From contig NZ_BCWI01000013.1 of the NCBI RefSeq assembly GCF_001592125.1, forward strand, positions 1 through 64,000: a stretch of DNA of 64,000 nucleotides, read 5' to 3'. Position 1 is the first letter of the stretch. The number at the start of each line of letters is the position of its first letter. Below, piece after piece: positions 25,055-33,966 of the stretch. The stretch comes from Microbacterium hominis NBRC 15708 (GTDB lineage Bacteria > Actinomycetota > Actinomycetes > Actinomycetales > Microbacteriaceae). Below the pieces are notes generated by a model. It saw nothing but the letters and a program-made list of their open reading frames with translations. It was not told the DNA's origin and did no database searches. The position numbers and the translations under genes were made by a program.

Positions 25055-25333
25055 TCACTCCGTCGGAGCGGCGGCGGCCCGGTCGGCCGCGGCATCCTCG
25101 ACGTCTTCGTCGGTCGCGGTGCGGCGCGCGCGACGCTCGGCGAGGCCCGCGGTCAGATCGTCGAGCGGACGGCGCAGGAACAGCACCGACAGGCTCAGGC
25201 CGATGAGGGCGGCGAAGATCGCCGACAGCCAGTAGTACTCGCGCATGACCGGGAACAGCATCATGATCCCGAACGGCACCACGAACACCAGGAGACGCAG
25301 CACGCTGTAGACGAGGGCCGAACGGACACGCAT
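25055..25333 (-). CDS. DUF4229 small membrane protein
   Basis: A 92-residue protein with two hydrophobic segments (about residues 10-30 and 35-53) followed by an arginine pair (LRRPLDDL), then a charged, acidic tail rich in Asp, Glu and Ala. It matches the actinobacterial DUF4229 family, of unknown function, often found beside menaquinone genes. Leaderless box TAGGCT (25340-25345) is 6 nt before the ATG. It is convergent with menA and divergent from the next gene. Confidence 0.85.
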   Translation of the reverse strand: MRVRSALVYSVLRLLVFVVPFGIMMLFPVMREYYWLSAIFAALIGLSLSVLFLRRPLDDLTAGLAERRARRTATDEDVEDAAADRAAAAPTE

Positions 25334-25417
25334 GCCTCCAGCCTACGCGCGTCGTCCGTGCGCCCATACCCGTGCCCGCGCCCGCCGAGGATGCCGGCGC
25401 GCGCCTAGGATGGAGGG
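25334..25417. promoter_or_regulatory. divergent leaderless promoters, DUF4229 gene and PLDc_N gene
   Basis: Minus-strand TAGGCT at 25340-25345 serves ATG 25333; plus-strand TAGGAT at 25406-25411 serves GTG 25418. Both are spaced 6 nt from the start codon. Confidence 0.65.
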
Positions 25418-25831
25418 GTGGTGCGCATTCTGCTGCCTCTGGCGCTGTTGCTGATCGCCTTCTGGGTGTACAGCATCGTCGACTGCGCCCTGCAGCCGCC
25501 GACGCGCCATCGCGGCGTCAGCAAGCCGGTCTGGATCCTGCTCGTGGTGCTGCTGCCCATCATCGGCGGCGTGATGTGGTTCGTGGTCGGTCGCGGCCGT
25601 CCCCAGCGGGCGAGCACCTTCCGCGCCCCCGACGACAACCCCGACTTCCTCGGCAGCCTGGGCGCGATCTCGATCGCCGACCAGGACGAGCGCATCCGCC
25701 GCCTGGAGGCGGAGCTGGCCGCCCTCGACTCCGAGGGCCCGGAGCCCGACCGCCGGCGCGGCGCCGGCGACGAGCCCGCGACCGCCCCGGACGACGACCC
25801 CGACGAGAACCGTCGCGGCAGCGCCGCCTGA
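25418..25831 (+). CDS. PLDc_N domain small membrane protein
   Basis: A 137-residue protein of the phospholipase-D-nuclease N-terminal family. Despite the name this part has no nuclease motif. It has two membrane segments, RILLPLALLLIAFWVYSIVDC and WILLVVLLPIIGGVMWFVVG, and a charged cytoplasmic tail with a short helix (QDERIRRLEAELAAL). The tail is acidic and probably disordered. The GTG start is 6 nt after TAGGAT (25406-25411). It ends one base before menD, so the two are likely co-transcribed. Function unknown. Confidence 0.85.
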   Translation: MVRILLPLALLLIAFWVYSIVDCALQPPTRHRGVSKPVWILLVVLLPIIGGVMWFVVGRGRPQRASTFRAPDDNPDFLGSLGAISIADQDERIRRLEAELAALDSEGPEPDRRRGAGDEPATAPDDDPDENRRGSAA

Positions 25832-25832
25832 C

Positions 25833-27638
25833 ATGGACGAGAGCCCTCTCGCCGGTCGCGCGCCGGCGACGGATGCCGCCGCGGCGCTCCTCGGGCGCCT
25901 CGTCGAGCTCGGCGTGGGGCACGTGGTCGTCAGCCCGGGATCGCGCTCGCAGGCGCTGGCCCTCGTCGCGGCCGAGCTGGAGAGCCGCGGCGCCGTGCGC
26001 GTGCACGTGCGCATCGACGAACGGGTCGCCGGCTTCACGGCGCTCGGCGTCGGGCGCGAGTCGGGCATGCCCGCGGTCGTCGTGTGCACCTCCGGCACCG
26101 CGGTCGCCAATCTCCTTCCCGCCGCGCTGGAGGCGCACCATGCCGGTGTCCCGCTGATCCTGCTGACGGCCGACCGTCCGCCCGAGCTGCGCGGCGTCGG
26201 CGCCAACCAGACCACCCGCCAGCCCGGCATGTTCGCTCCGAACATGCGGCTGGAGGAGGATCTGCCGGTGCCGGACGAGGTGGATGCCGACGGCACCGGG
26301 GAGCAGTCCGCCATGCTGCGGCGGGTGGCGGAGGACGCGGTCGCCGCGGCGCTCGGCGCGGGCACCCGTCAGGCCGGGCCCGTGCACCTCAACCTGCCGC
26401 TGCGCGACCCGCTGGCCGGCGGCCTGCCGCCGTGGCTCGGCACGCCGGAGCTCGAGCTGGACACCGCGCCCGTCGGGCCCGACGTCGCCGCGGAGGATCC
26501 GGTCCAGATCGAGCCGTCGGGCGCGCTGTACCAGGGCGGCGGCGGCATCGGCGAGTCGAACCTGCCGACCGATCCCGACGGCGACCCGCACGTGCTCGTG
26601 CGCGGACCGCGCACGGTGGTGATCGCCGGCGCGGATGCCGGGACCGGCGCCGAGGCGCTGGCGCACGCCGGCGGGTGGCCGCTCGTCGCCGAGATCGTCA
26701 GCGGGGCGCGGTTCGGCCGCAACCTCGTGCACGGCTACCGCCTGCTGCTCCGCGACCCGGAGCTCGGCGGTCGCATCGAACGCGCCGTCGTGTTCGGGCA
26801 TCCGACGCTCAGTCGCGAGGTCGTCGCGGTGCTCTCGCGCGACGATGTCGAGGTGCTCGCGGTGCGCGGCCCGGGGGAGCCCCTCAATCTCAACGGGTCG
26901 TCGATCGCGGTCGATGCGGTCGTCGCCGCCGTGGGCGACGTCGACCGCGATTGGTTCGGCGCGTGGATGCGGGCGTCGCGCGCGGCATCCGTCGATCTCG
27001 CGCCGCCGGCGCCCGACGCCGAGGCCCTGTCGTCGGCCGTTCCCGCCGAACGGCTGGGGGCGATCGCGTCGGAACTGGCGATCGCGCGCAGGCCGATCGA
27101 CCGGGTCGCGCTGGTCGACGCCGTCTGGCGGGCCACCTGGCCGCACGACCGGCTGCTGTTCGCGTCGTCGCGGCTGGTGCGGGTCGCCGACGAGGTGCTC
27201 GGCGGCAAGAAGGTCCCGGTCCACGCCAACCGCGGACTGGCGGGCATCGACGGCACGATCGCCACCGGGACCGGCATCGCCCTCGCGAGTCAGGCGACCG
27301 CGGCGGTCGGGGTGACCCGGGTGCTGACGGGAGACCTCGCCTTCCTCCACGACGTGGGCGCGCTGCTGCTGCCGGTCGGTGAGGAGGCCCCGCGCCTCCA
27401 GGTGGTCGTCGGCAACGACGGGGGCGGGACGATCTTCGACGGTCTCGAGGTCGCGTCGGTGGCTGCGCCGTCCGCGATGGAGCGGGTGCTCTACACGCCG
27501 CAGGACGTCGACGTCGCCGCGCTCGCCGCGGCCTACGGCTGGGACTACGTCCGCGCCGCGACGCGGACCGAGCTGGATCAGGCGCTCACCGCCCGCGTGG
27601 CCGGCCGTCAGATCGTCGAGGTCGCGCTCGATCGCTGA
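25833..27638 (+). CDS. menD: SEPHCHC synthase MenD
   Basis: A 601-residue thiamine-diphosphate enzyme that joins isochorismate and 2-oxoglutarate in the first committed step of menaquinone synthesis. N-terminal pyrimidine-binding domain with VVSPGSRSQALAL and the catalytic glutamate region VRIDERVAGF; VVCTSGTAVANL follows. The C-terminal diphosphate domain has GDLAFLHDVGALLLP and the metal motif NDGGGTIFDGLE. ATG 25833 lies one base after the PLDc_N stop with only a weak ribosome site, so coupling is likely. The central region has a ~25-residue Gly-rich insert (about residues 230-250). Confidence 0.96.
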   Translation: MDESPLAGRAPATDAAAALLGRLVELGVGHVVVSPGSRSQALALVAAELESRGAVRVHVRIDERVAGFTALGVGRESGMPAVVVCTSGTAVANLLPAALEAHHAGVPLILLTADRPPELRGVGANQTTRQPGMFAPNMRLEEDLPVPDEVDADGTGEQSAMLRRVAEDAVAAALGAGTRQAGPVHLNLPLRDPLAGGLPPWLGTPELELDTAPVGPDVAAEDPVQIEPSGALYQGGGGIGESNLPTDPDGDPHVLVRGPRTVVIAGADAGTGAEALAHAGGWPLVAEIVSGARFGRNLVHGYRLLLRDPELGGRIERAVVFGHPTLSREVVAVLSRDDVEVLAVRGPGEPLNLNGSSIAVDAVVAAVGDVDRDWFGAWMRASRAASVDLAPPAPDAEALSSAVPAERLGAIASELAIARRPIDRVALVDAVWRATWPHDRLLFASSRLVRVADEVLGGKKVPVHANRGLAGIDGTIATGTGIALASQATAAVGVTRVLTGDLAFLHDVGALLLPVGEEAPRLQVVVGNDGGGTIFDGLEVASVAAPSAMERVLYTPQDVDVAALAAAYGWDYVRAATRTELDQALTARVAGRQIVEVALDR

Positions 27639-27677
27639 GCCCTGGCCGAAACCCCGGGGTCGCGCCATGATGTGGTG

Positions 27678-28541
27678 ATGACCGCGAGAAGCCAGAAGCA
27701 CTGGAGCGCCGACCCCGCCGACATCCTCCGCGCCGACCCCGGATTCCGCCTCGCCGACCTCGACCCGTCCTCGACGCCGGGGTACGAGGAGGGCAAGAGC
27801 AGCGGCCGGTCGGACCTCGAGGCGGGCGCCGACGAGCTGGACGAGCTGCAGGAGCGCCTGTACGCGCAGAGCCGCATCCAGGAGGACGCCCCCGCCGTGC
27901 TCCTCGTGCTCCAGGCGATGGACTCCGCCGGCAAGGGCGGCATCGTCCGCCACGTCGTCGGCTCGGTGGACCCGCAGGGCATCGCGCTCGCCGCCTTCAA
28001 GAAGCCCACGCCGGAGGAGCTCGCGCACGACTTCCTGTGGCGCATCGACAAGCGCGTGCCGGCGCCGGGCCTCATCGGCGTCTTCGACCGCTCCCACTAC
28101 GAGGACGTCCTCATCGGGCGGGTGCGCGCGCTGGCCCCGGCCGAGGAGATCGAGCGCCGCTACGGGGCGATCGTCGACTTCGAGAAGGGCCTCACCGACC
28201 GCGGCATCCGCCTCGTGAAGGTGATGCTGCACATCTCCGCCGACGAGCAGAAGGAGCGGTTGCGGGAACGGCTGGACCGTCCCGACAAGCACTGGAAGTA
28301 CAACCCCGGCGACGTCGACGAGCGGCAGCGCTGGGACGAGTACATGGCGGCCTACCAGACGGTCTTCGAGCGGACGTCCACGCCGAACGCCCCGTGGCAC
28401 GTCGTGCCCGCGAACCGCAAGTGGTACGCGCGCCTCGCCGTCCAGGCGCTCCTGCTCGACGCCCTCGAGGACGTCGATCCGCAGTGGCCCGCGGCGGACT
28501 TCGACGTGGAGGCCGAGAAGGTCCGCCTCGCCGCGACCTGA
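27678..28541 (+). CDS. polyphosphate kinase 2 family protein
   Basis: A 287-residue PPK2-family enzyme, which moves phosphate between polyphosphate and nucleotides. The P-loop is QAMDSAGKGGIVRHV, Walker B and lid residues are in GVFDRSHYEDVLIGRVR, and PDKHWKYNPGDVDERQRW is the usual lid/base segment. It is a one-domain enzyme. Three starts overlap (GTG 27672, GTG 27675, ATG 27678); ATG 27678 is chosen because CATGAT (27666-27671) is 6 nt upstream, though this box lacks the usual leading T. It sits between menD and menF with no evident pathway link. Confidence 0.9.
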   Translation: MTARSQKHWSADPADILRADPGFRLADLDPSSTPGYEEGKSSGRSDLEAGADELDELQERLYAQSRIQEDAPAVLLVLQAMDSAGKGGIVRHVVGSVDPQGIALAAFKKPTPEELAHDFLWRIDKRVPAPGLIGVFDRSHYEDVLIGRVRALAPAEEIERRYGAIVDFEKGLTDRGIRLVKVMLHISADEQKERLRERLDRPDKHWKYNPGDVDERQRWDEYMAAYQTVFERTSTPNAPWHVVPANRKWYARLAVQALLLDALEDVDPQWPAADFDVEAEKVRLAAT

Positions 28542-28551
28542 GCCCGCGGCG

Positions 28552-28595
28552 CCCGGTCGTTGAGTTGCGGCGCGCAGCGCAGAGTCGAGACGCCC
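28552..28595. repeat. intergenic palindromic repeat, copy 2
   Basis: Second copy of the repeat at 9-50, again beginning CCCGGTCGTTGAG and ending GAGTCGAGACGCCC. It fills the whole gap between the convergent ppk2-family and menF genes, where it may serve as a two-way terminator. Confidence 0.6.
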
Positions 28596-29857
28596 TACGC
28601 CAGCGCGTCGACGATCGGCCGGAACTTCACGCGGGTCTCCAGCATCTCGGCCTCGGGGTCGCTGCCCGCGACGATCCCCGCGCCCGCGTGGGCGCGGAAC
28701 GGGATGCCGCCGGCATCCGTCGCCGCGAGGTCGAACTGCGCCCCGCGCAGCGCGATGGCCCACTCCCCGTCGCCGTGGGCGTCGACCCACCCGACCGGGC
28801 CCGCGTACCGCCCGCGGTCGAACGGCTCGATGCGGCGGATGGCCGCGAGCGCCGCGGCCGTCGGTGTTCCGGCGACGGCCGCCGTGGGATGCAGCACGCC
28901 CAGCAGATCGAGCGCCGACGTCTCGGGCGAGGTGGTCGCCTCGACGTCGGTGGCGAGGTGCCAGACGTTGGGCAGGGCGAGGGTGAAGGGCTGTTCGGCG
29001 GCGGCCAGCGCGCTCGTGTGCGGGGTGAGCGCGTCGACGAGGCTGCGGACGGCGTACTGATGCTCCGCCAGATCCTTCGCGCTGGTGGCGAGCCGCAGAG
29101 CCGCCTCGCGATCGGCATCCGGACCCGAACCGCGCGCCACCGTGCCGGCGAGCACGCGCGCGGTGACCTGGCCCCCGGAGACCGTCACGAGCGTCTCGGG
29201 GCTGGCTCCGATGAGACCGTCGACCGCGTAGACCCAGGTGTCGGGGTAGGCCGAGGCGAGGGAGCGCACCAGCCGGCGCAGGTCGGCGTCGGCCGGCACC
29301 GTGCCCGCCAGCTCGCGGGCGAGGACGACTTTGCTGACCTCGCCCGAGGCGATCGCCGCGAGGCCCGCGCGCACCGCGTCCTGGTAGCCCTCGGGGGTGA
29401 GCGCGCCGGGGCCGACCGCGGCCGACCAGTGCGGTCCGTAGCCGATGGCGCGCGGCTCGTCGGGTTCGGGGGCGCCCTCCTCGGGCAGCACCCACGACGC
29501 CCACGTGCGCCCGTCGCGCGAGCCCACGGTCAGCAGCGGCACGGTGAGGACGGCCGACGAGGCGGACTGCGTGTCGAAGGGGAGTGCGCCGAAGGCGATC
29601 AGCCCCGTTCCCGGCGCCCGGACGTGGTCGTCGACCACCGCCGCCGCCGCGACCTCGCGCCAGCGGTCGGCGAGGGTCGCGGCATCCGTCGCCGAGGCCG
29701 TGAGCGTCAGGGCGGAGCCGACACCGACCAGCCACGAGCCGCGCCGGGTCCACACCAGCGGATCGGCCGGGTCGGCGTACTCGAGCGGGTCGTCGATGGG
29801 GGCGATCTCGCGGGTCACGATGCGCAGACGGGGCGGACGGGACGGCGCGGAACTCAC
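28595..29857 (-). CDS. menF: isochorismate synthase MenF
   Basis: A 420-residue chorismate-utilising enzyme that makes isochorismate for MenD. Hallmarks: KVVLAREL (general base lysine region), GASPETLVTVSGGQV, the AGTVARG segment, HPTAAVAGTP, RGRYAGPVGWVDAHGDGEW and IALRGAQ near the end. The GTG start is 6 nt after TAGGCT (29864-29869). It could also feed salicylate-type siderophores, but no such genes are here and the menaquinone setting is clear. Confidence 0.95.
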   Translation of the reverse strand: MSSAPSRPPRLRIVTREIAPIDDPLEYADPADPLVWTRRGSWLVGVGSALTLTASATDAATLADRWREVAAAAVVDDHVRAPGTGLIAFGALPFDTQSASSAVLTVPLLTVGSRDGRTWASWVLPEEGAPEPDEPRAIGYGPHWSAAVGPGALTPEGYQDAVRAGLAAIASGEVSKVVLARELAGTVPADADLRRLVRSLASAYPDTWVYAVDGLIGASPETLVTVSGGQVTARVLAGTVARGSGPDADREAALRLATSAKDLAEHQYAVRSLVDALTPHTSALAAAEQPFTLALPNVWHLATDVEATTSPETSALDLLGVLHPTAAVAGTPTAAALAAIRRIEPFDRGRYAGPVGWVDAHGDGEWAIALRGAQFDLAATDAGGIPFRAHAGAGIVAGSDPEAEMLETRVKFRPIVDALA

Positions 29858-29924
29858 CCGTTCAGCCTAATCCGCCGCGTCCGCGCCGTCCGCGGGTCGG
29901 TGGCGGCCGGTTAGGCTCGCGACC
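29858..29924. promoter_or_regulatory. divergent leaderless promoters, menF and DUF402 gene
   Basis: Minus-strand TAGGCT at 29864-29869 is 6 nt before GTG 29857. Plus-strand TAGGCT at 29912-29917 is 7 nt before ATG 29925. Confidence 0.65.
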
Positions 29925-30512
29925 ATGACCGCTCGCCCCGCGCCCGGCGCCCCGCTCGTCTTCCGCTGGCGCAAGTGGGACGGCGGCCCGCATTGGGAGC
30001 ACGAGTGCGTGTTCCTCGGCAGCGACGAGCACGGCGACTGGGTCGGCCAGCGTGACGGCTGGCGCAGCGCGCGCCCCGGCGTCGACACGGTCGGCCTCGG
30101 CGACAACGTGACGCTCGTCCCGCCCGGCGGCGAGTATGCGGCGACCCTCAACGCGACCCATCCGCGCATCGCGATCTACATCGACATCGCCTGGGATCTG
30201 CGATGGGATGCCGCCACCGACGCCGACGGCATCCCGACGCCGACGGGCATCGACATGGACCTCGACGTCGTGCGCGCCCGCGACGGCCGGGGCATCTGGA
30301 TCGACGACCGCGACGAGTGGGACGAGCACCGCGTCCGCTATGGATACCCGCGGGAGATCGTCGACCGCCTGGAGGACGTCGCGGTCGCGCTCGAGGCCGA
30401 CGTCCGCGCGGAGCGGGCGCCGTACGACGGCGCCACCGCCGCGCGCTGGCTGGCGGTGCTCGACGCGGTCGCGCCCGGCGGGGGCGCACCGTGGGCCGGG
30501 ACCCGCGCCTAG
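29925..30512 (+). CDS. DUF402 domain protein
   Basis: A 195-residue soluble protein of the DUF402/FomD-like family, some members of which are nucleoside-phosphate hydrolases. The core has YIDIAWDLRWD, the acidic run GIDMDLDVVRARDGRGIWIDDRDEWDEH (read in two parts; aspartates likely bind metal) and YGYPREIVDRLEDVA. N-terminal residues PLVFRWRKWDGGPHWEHE are typical of actinobacterial members. Leaderless box TAGGCT lies 7 nt before the ATG. It runs straight into menG, 9 bp downstream. The substrate is unknown. Confidence 0.85.
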   Translation: MTARPAPGAPLVFRWRKWDGGPHWEHECVFLGSDEHGDWVGQRDGWRSARPGVDTVGLGDNVTLVPPGGEYAATLNATHPRIAIYIDIAWDLRWDAATDADGIPTPTGIDMDLDVVRARDGRGIWIDDRDEWDEHRVRYGYPREIVDRLEDVAVALEADVRAERAPYDGATAARWLAVLDAVAPGGGAPWAGTRA

Positions 30513-30521
30513 GATCGAAGG

Positions 30522-31235
30522 GTGAGTGAGCACCGCGCCGACCTGGGCAAGGATCCGTCCCGCGTGAGCGGCATGTTCGACGAGGTCGCGGCGGGGTACG
30601 ACCGCACGAACACGGTCCTCAGCCTCGGCAACGACCGCCTCTGGCGCATCGCCACGACGCGCGCCATCGCGCCCCGCCCGGGCCAGCGCATCCTCGATCT
30701 GGCTGCGGGGACGGGCGCCAGTTCCGTGGCGATCGCCCGCAGCGGCGCCGAGGTCGTGGCCGGGGACTTCTCTCCCGGCATGATCGCCGAGGGTCGTCGC
30801 CGGCACGGCCACGTCCCGAACGTCACGTTCGTCGAGGCCGACGCGATGGCACTGCCCTTCGCCGACGACGAGTTCGACGTCGTGACGATCTCGTTCGGGT
30901 TGCGCAACGTCAACGACCCCAAGAAGGCGCTCGCAGAGATGCTGCGCGTGACCGCGCCCGGGGGCAGGCTCGTCGTCTGCGAGTTCTCGCACCCGCAGAA
31001 CGCGGCCTTCGCGGGCCTGTACCGCTTCTACAACGACCGGATCCTCCCGACCGTGGCCCGGACGGTGAGCTCCAACGCCGACGCGTACGACTACCTCAAC
31101 GAGTCGATCAAGGACTGGCCCGACCAGGTGACCCTGTCGTCGTGGATCCGGGATGCCGGGTGGACCCGCGTCGCGCACCGCGATCTCACCTTCGGCATCG
31201 TGGCTCTGCACCGCGCGGTGAAGCCGCTGGTCTGA
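30522..31235 (+). CDS. menG: demethylmenaquinone methyltransferase MenG/UbiE
   Basis: A 237-residue class I methyltransferase that carries out the last step, methylating demethylmenaquinone. Family motifs: [16 protein letters not shown], motif [32 protein letters not shown] and [12 protein letters not shown]. The GTG start is 6 nt after TAGGAT (30510-30515). The next gene, a polyprenyl synthase, is 44 bp on and has its own box. Confidence 0.96.
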   Translation: MSEHRADLGKDPSRVSGMFDEVAAGYDRTNTVLSLGNDRLWRIATTRAIAPRPGQRILDLAAGTGASSVAIARSGAEVVAGDFSPGMIAEGRRRHGHVPNVTFVEADAMALPFADDEFDVVTISFGLRNVNDPKKALAEMLRVTAPGGRLVVCEFSHPQNAAFAGLYRFYNDRILPTVARTVSSNADAYDYLNESIKDWPDQVTLSSWIRDAGWTRVAHRDLTFGIVALHRAVKPLV

Positions 31236-31279
31236 GCCCGCGGCGGGCGGGACCTGACGGCCGCGGGTAGGCTGGGATG

Positions 31280-32341
31280 GTGACTCCGAGCCCTTCCGCT
31301 GCCGGCGCGCGACTGACGGCCAATCTCGGCCTGACCGAGCGCGTGCTCGCCGGTCCCCGGATGCGCAAGCTCCTCGCGGTCGTCGAAGACGGCCTCGACC
31401 GTGTCGAGGACACCCTCGCCCGCGAACTGCGCGTGAGCGATGCGCTCGCCGACGCCACCACCCGCTACCTCTACGAGGCGGGCGGCAAGCGGGTGCGGCC
31501 CATGCTGACGCTGCTGACCGCGCAGCTCGGCGAGGGCACGACCGAGCAGGTCGTGACCGGTGCGACCGCGCTCGAGATGACGCATCTGGGCTCGCTCTAC
31601 CACGACGACGTCATGGACGGCGCGGACGTGCGCCGCGGCGTCCCCAGCGCCCACGCGGTGTGGGGCAACAACGTCGCGATCCTCACCGGCGACCTCATGT
31701 TCTCGCGCGCCAGCCAGCTGATGGCGCAGATCGGCGAGCGGGCGATCCGCCTGCAGGCCGACACGTTCGAGCGTCTCGTGCTCGGTCAGATGCACGAGAC
31801 CGTCGGCGCGCAGGCGGGCGAGGATCCGGTCGACTTCTACCTCCAGGTGCTGGCCGACAAGACGGGCTCGCTGATCGCCGCATCCGCTCAGGCCGGCATC
31901 CTGTTCTCGGATGCTCCGTCCGAGTACCGCCGGCCCGCGCTGGAGTACGGCGAGAAGGTGGGCGTCGCCTTCCAGCTGCTCGACGACGTCATCGACCTCT
32001 CCGACGATCCCGCACAGACCGGCAAGGTCCCCGGCACCGACCTGCGCGCCGGCGTTCCGACGATGCCGTATCTGCTGCTCGGACGCGCCTCCGACCCGGC
32101 GTCGCGCGCGCTGAAGGCGACGATCGACGACGGCGTGGCCCGCATCGCCGACGGCGCCGATCCGGCGATCCTCGACGAGGCGATGGAGCAGCTGCGCACC
32201 CACGCGGTCACGGAGGCGACCCGGGCGAAGGCGTACGAATGGGCGGATGCCGCGATCGAGGCGATCGACCCGCTCCCGGCCGGCCCCGTCCGCGACGCGC
32301 TCGTCAAACTCGCCCACGTCATCGTCGACCGCTCCAGCTGA
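31280..32341 (+). CDS. long-chain polyprenyl diphosphate synthase (menaquinone side chain)
   Basis: A 353-residue trans-prenyltransferase. The first aspartate-rich motif is LYHDDVMDGADVRRG, the second QLLDDVIDLSDDPAQTGK, and GGKRVRPMLTLL is the diphosphate-binding loop. Residues before the first motif (GSLYHDDVMD) are small, as in long-chain synthases such as GrcC. The GTG at 31280 is preferred to the ATG at 31277 because TAGGCT (31268-31273) is then spaced the usual 6 nt. Its place after menG suggests that it makes the donor used by MenA. Chain length cannot be read with confidence. Confidence 0.92.
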   Translation: MTPSPSAAGARLTANLGLTERVLAGPRMRKLLAVVEDGLDRVEDTLARELRVSDALADATTRYLYEAGGKRVRPMLTLLTAQLGEGTTEQVVTGATALEMTHLGSLYHDDVMDGADVRRGVPSAHAVWGNNVAILTGDLMFSRASQLMAQIGERAIRLQADTFERLVLGQMHETVGAQAGEDPVDFYLQVLADKTGSLIAASAQAGILFSDAPSEYRRPALEYGEKVGVAFQLLDDVIDLSDDPAQTGKVPGTDLRAGVPTMPYLLLGRASDPASRALKATIDDGVARIADGADPAILDEAMEQLRTHAVTEATRAKAYEWADAAIEAIDPLPAGPVRDALVKLAHVIVDRSS

Positions 32342-32405
32342 CCGCGTGTCGGCGCGGGCCGGCCGGCCCGGGCTCAACGACCGCAAGAACACGAAGGAAA
32401 CACCC

Positions 32406-33779
32406 ATGACCAAGCTGAGGCTGGCCATCGTCGGCGCGGGTCCTGCCGGCATCTACGCGGCGGACATCCTGCTGAAGGCGGAGCGCAAGTTCGACGTCTC
32501 GATCGACCTGTTCGACCACCTCCCGGCCCCGTACGGGCTCGTCCGCTACGGCGTGGCGCCCGACCACCCCCGCATCAAGGGCATCATCACGGCCCTGCGC
32601 GACGTGCTCGACCGCGGCGACATCCGCATCTTCGGCAACGTCCGCTTCGGCGAGGACATCACCCTCGACGACCTCAAGCAGCACTACAACGCCGTCATCT
32701 TCGCGACCGGCGCGATCAAGGACGCCGAGCTCGACATCCCGGGCATCGACGCCGTCGGCTCGTTCGGCGCGGCCGACTTCGTCAGCTGGTACGACGGCCA
32801 CCCCGACTTCCCGCGCGAATGGCCGCTGGATGCGGCATCCGTCGCCGTCATCGGCAACGGCAACGTCGCGCTCGACGTCGCGCGCGTGCTCGCCAAGCAC
32901 GCCGAGGACCTCCTGGTCACCGAGATCCCCGCGAACGTGCACGCCGGGCTCGAGGCGTCGCAGGTCACCGACGTGCACGTGTTCGGCCGCCGCGGCCCGG
33001 CGCAGGTGAAGTTCACGCCGCTCGAGCTGCGCGAGCTCGGTGAGCTGCGCGATGTCGACATGGTCGTCTACGACGAGGACTTCGACTACGACGAGGCCTC
33101 GCGCGCCGCGGTCGCGAGCAACAAGCAGGTCATGGTCATCGACCGCGTGCTGCAGTCGTGGCGTCAGCGCCCGGGCGTGAATAACGCCGGTGGTGAGGCG
33201 TCGCGCCGGCTGCACCTGCACTTCTGGGCCAAGCCGGTCGAGGTCAAGACCGACGACACCGGTCGCGTCGCGGCCCTCGTCTACGAGCGCACCCGTCCCG
33301 ATGCGGAGGGCGGGGTGGTCGGCACCGGCGAGCTGCGCGAGGTGCCGATCCAGCAGCTCTACCGTGCCGTCGGGTACTTCGGCTCCCCGCTTCCCGGCGT
33401 CCCGTTCGACAAGAAGCACGGCGTGATCCCCAACCACGAGGGCCAGGTGCTGCACAAGGACTCCAACGAGCGTGTCCCCGGTGTGTACGCCACGGGCTGG
33501 ATCAAGCGCGGTCCGGTGGGACTGATCGGCCACACCAAGTCCGACGCGATGGAGACGATCAGCCACCTCATCAACGACCAGGCGTCGTGGTGGCAGCCGG
33601 CCGATCCCTCCGCCGAGGCGATCCCGGCGCTGCTGGAGTCGCGCGGGGTCGCGTGGACGGATCTCGACGGCTGGCACCGCCTGGACGAGCACGAGGTCGC
33701 CCTCGGGGCGGCCCAGGACCGCGCCCGCATCAAGGTCGTCGACCGCGACGAGATGGTCCGGGTCTCCCGCGGCGAGTAA
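32406..33779 (+). CDS. FAD-dependent ferredoxin/adrenodoxin-type NADP+ reductase
   Basis: A 457-residue flavoprotein of the adrenodoxin-reductase class, like mycobacterial FprA. The FAD site is AIVGAGPAGIYAADILL at residues 6-22, the NADP-binding site is AVIGNGNVALDVARVL near 155-170, and the C-terminal FAD segment is ATGWIKRGPVGLIGHTKSDA. The motif PAPYGLVRYGVAPDHPRIK is diagnostic. ATG with AAGGAA 8-13 nt upstream, so a leadered mRNA. No ferredoxin or P450 gene is adjacent, so the electron acceptor is unknown. Confidence 0.94.
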   Translation: MTKLRLAIVGAGPAGIYAADILLKAERKFDVSIDLFDHLPAPYGLVRYGVAPDHPRIKGIITALRDVLDRGDIRIFGNVRFGEDITLDDLKQHYNAVIFATGAIKDAELDIPGIDAVGSFGAADFVSWYDGHPDFPREWPLDAASVAVIGNGNVALDVARVLAKHAEDLLVTEIPANVHAGLEASQVTDVHVFGRRGPAQVKFTPLELRELGELRDVDMVVYDEDFDYDEASRAAVASNKQVMVIDRVLQSWRQRPGVNNAGGEASRRLHLHFWAKPVEVKTDDTGRVAALVYERTRPDAEGGVVGTGELREVPIQQLYRAVGYFGSPLPGVPFDKKHGVIPNHEGQVLHKDSNERVPGVYATGWIKRGPVGLIGHTKSDAMETISHLINDQASWWQPADPSAEAIPALLESRGVAWTDLDGWHRLDEHEVALGAAQDRARIKVVDRDEMVRVSRGE

Positions 33780-33789
33780 GCCGTCGGTT

Positions 33790-33857
33790 CGGGAGGACAT
33801 TTCGCGTCGGGAGGTCGTTTTCGCGGCATCCATCCTCCGGAACGGAAATCTCCTCCG
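33790..33857. repeat. 68-bp palindromic element, copy 1
   Basis: Starts CGGGAGGACATTTCG and ends GGAAATCTCCTCCG. Outer arms GGAGGACATTTC and GAAATCTCCTCC pair with one mismatch, with an inner GGAGG/CCTCC pair. It agrees with copy 2 at 60 of 68 positions in the same orientation. It is bordered by TT on both sides (33788-33789 and 33858-33859). Confidence 0.75.
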
Positions 33858-33966
33858 TTGGCGCGCACGGGTCGGCCTGCTTCGGCTCCTCCCCAGCGGG
33901 GCGAAAGCGACAGGTTGTACACGGATGCCGCGGCGTGCGGGGTCGCCGGATGCGCCGCGGGTCACG

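Noticed and set aside
28595..29857. A siderophore-type isochorismate or salicylate synthase
   Set aside because: No siderophore genes nearby, while menD, menB, menE, menA and menG are; menaquinone is the simpler reading.
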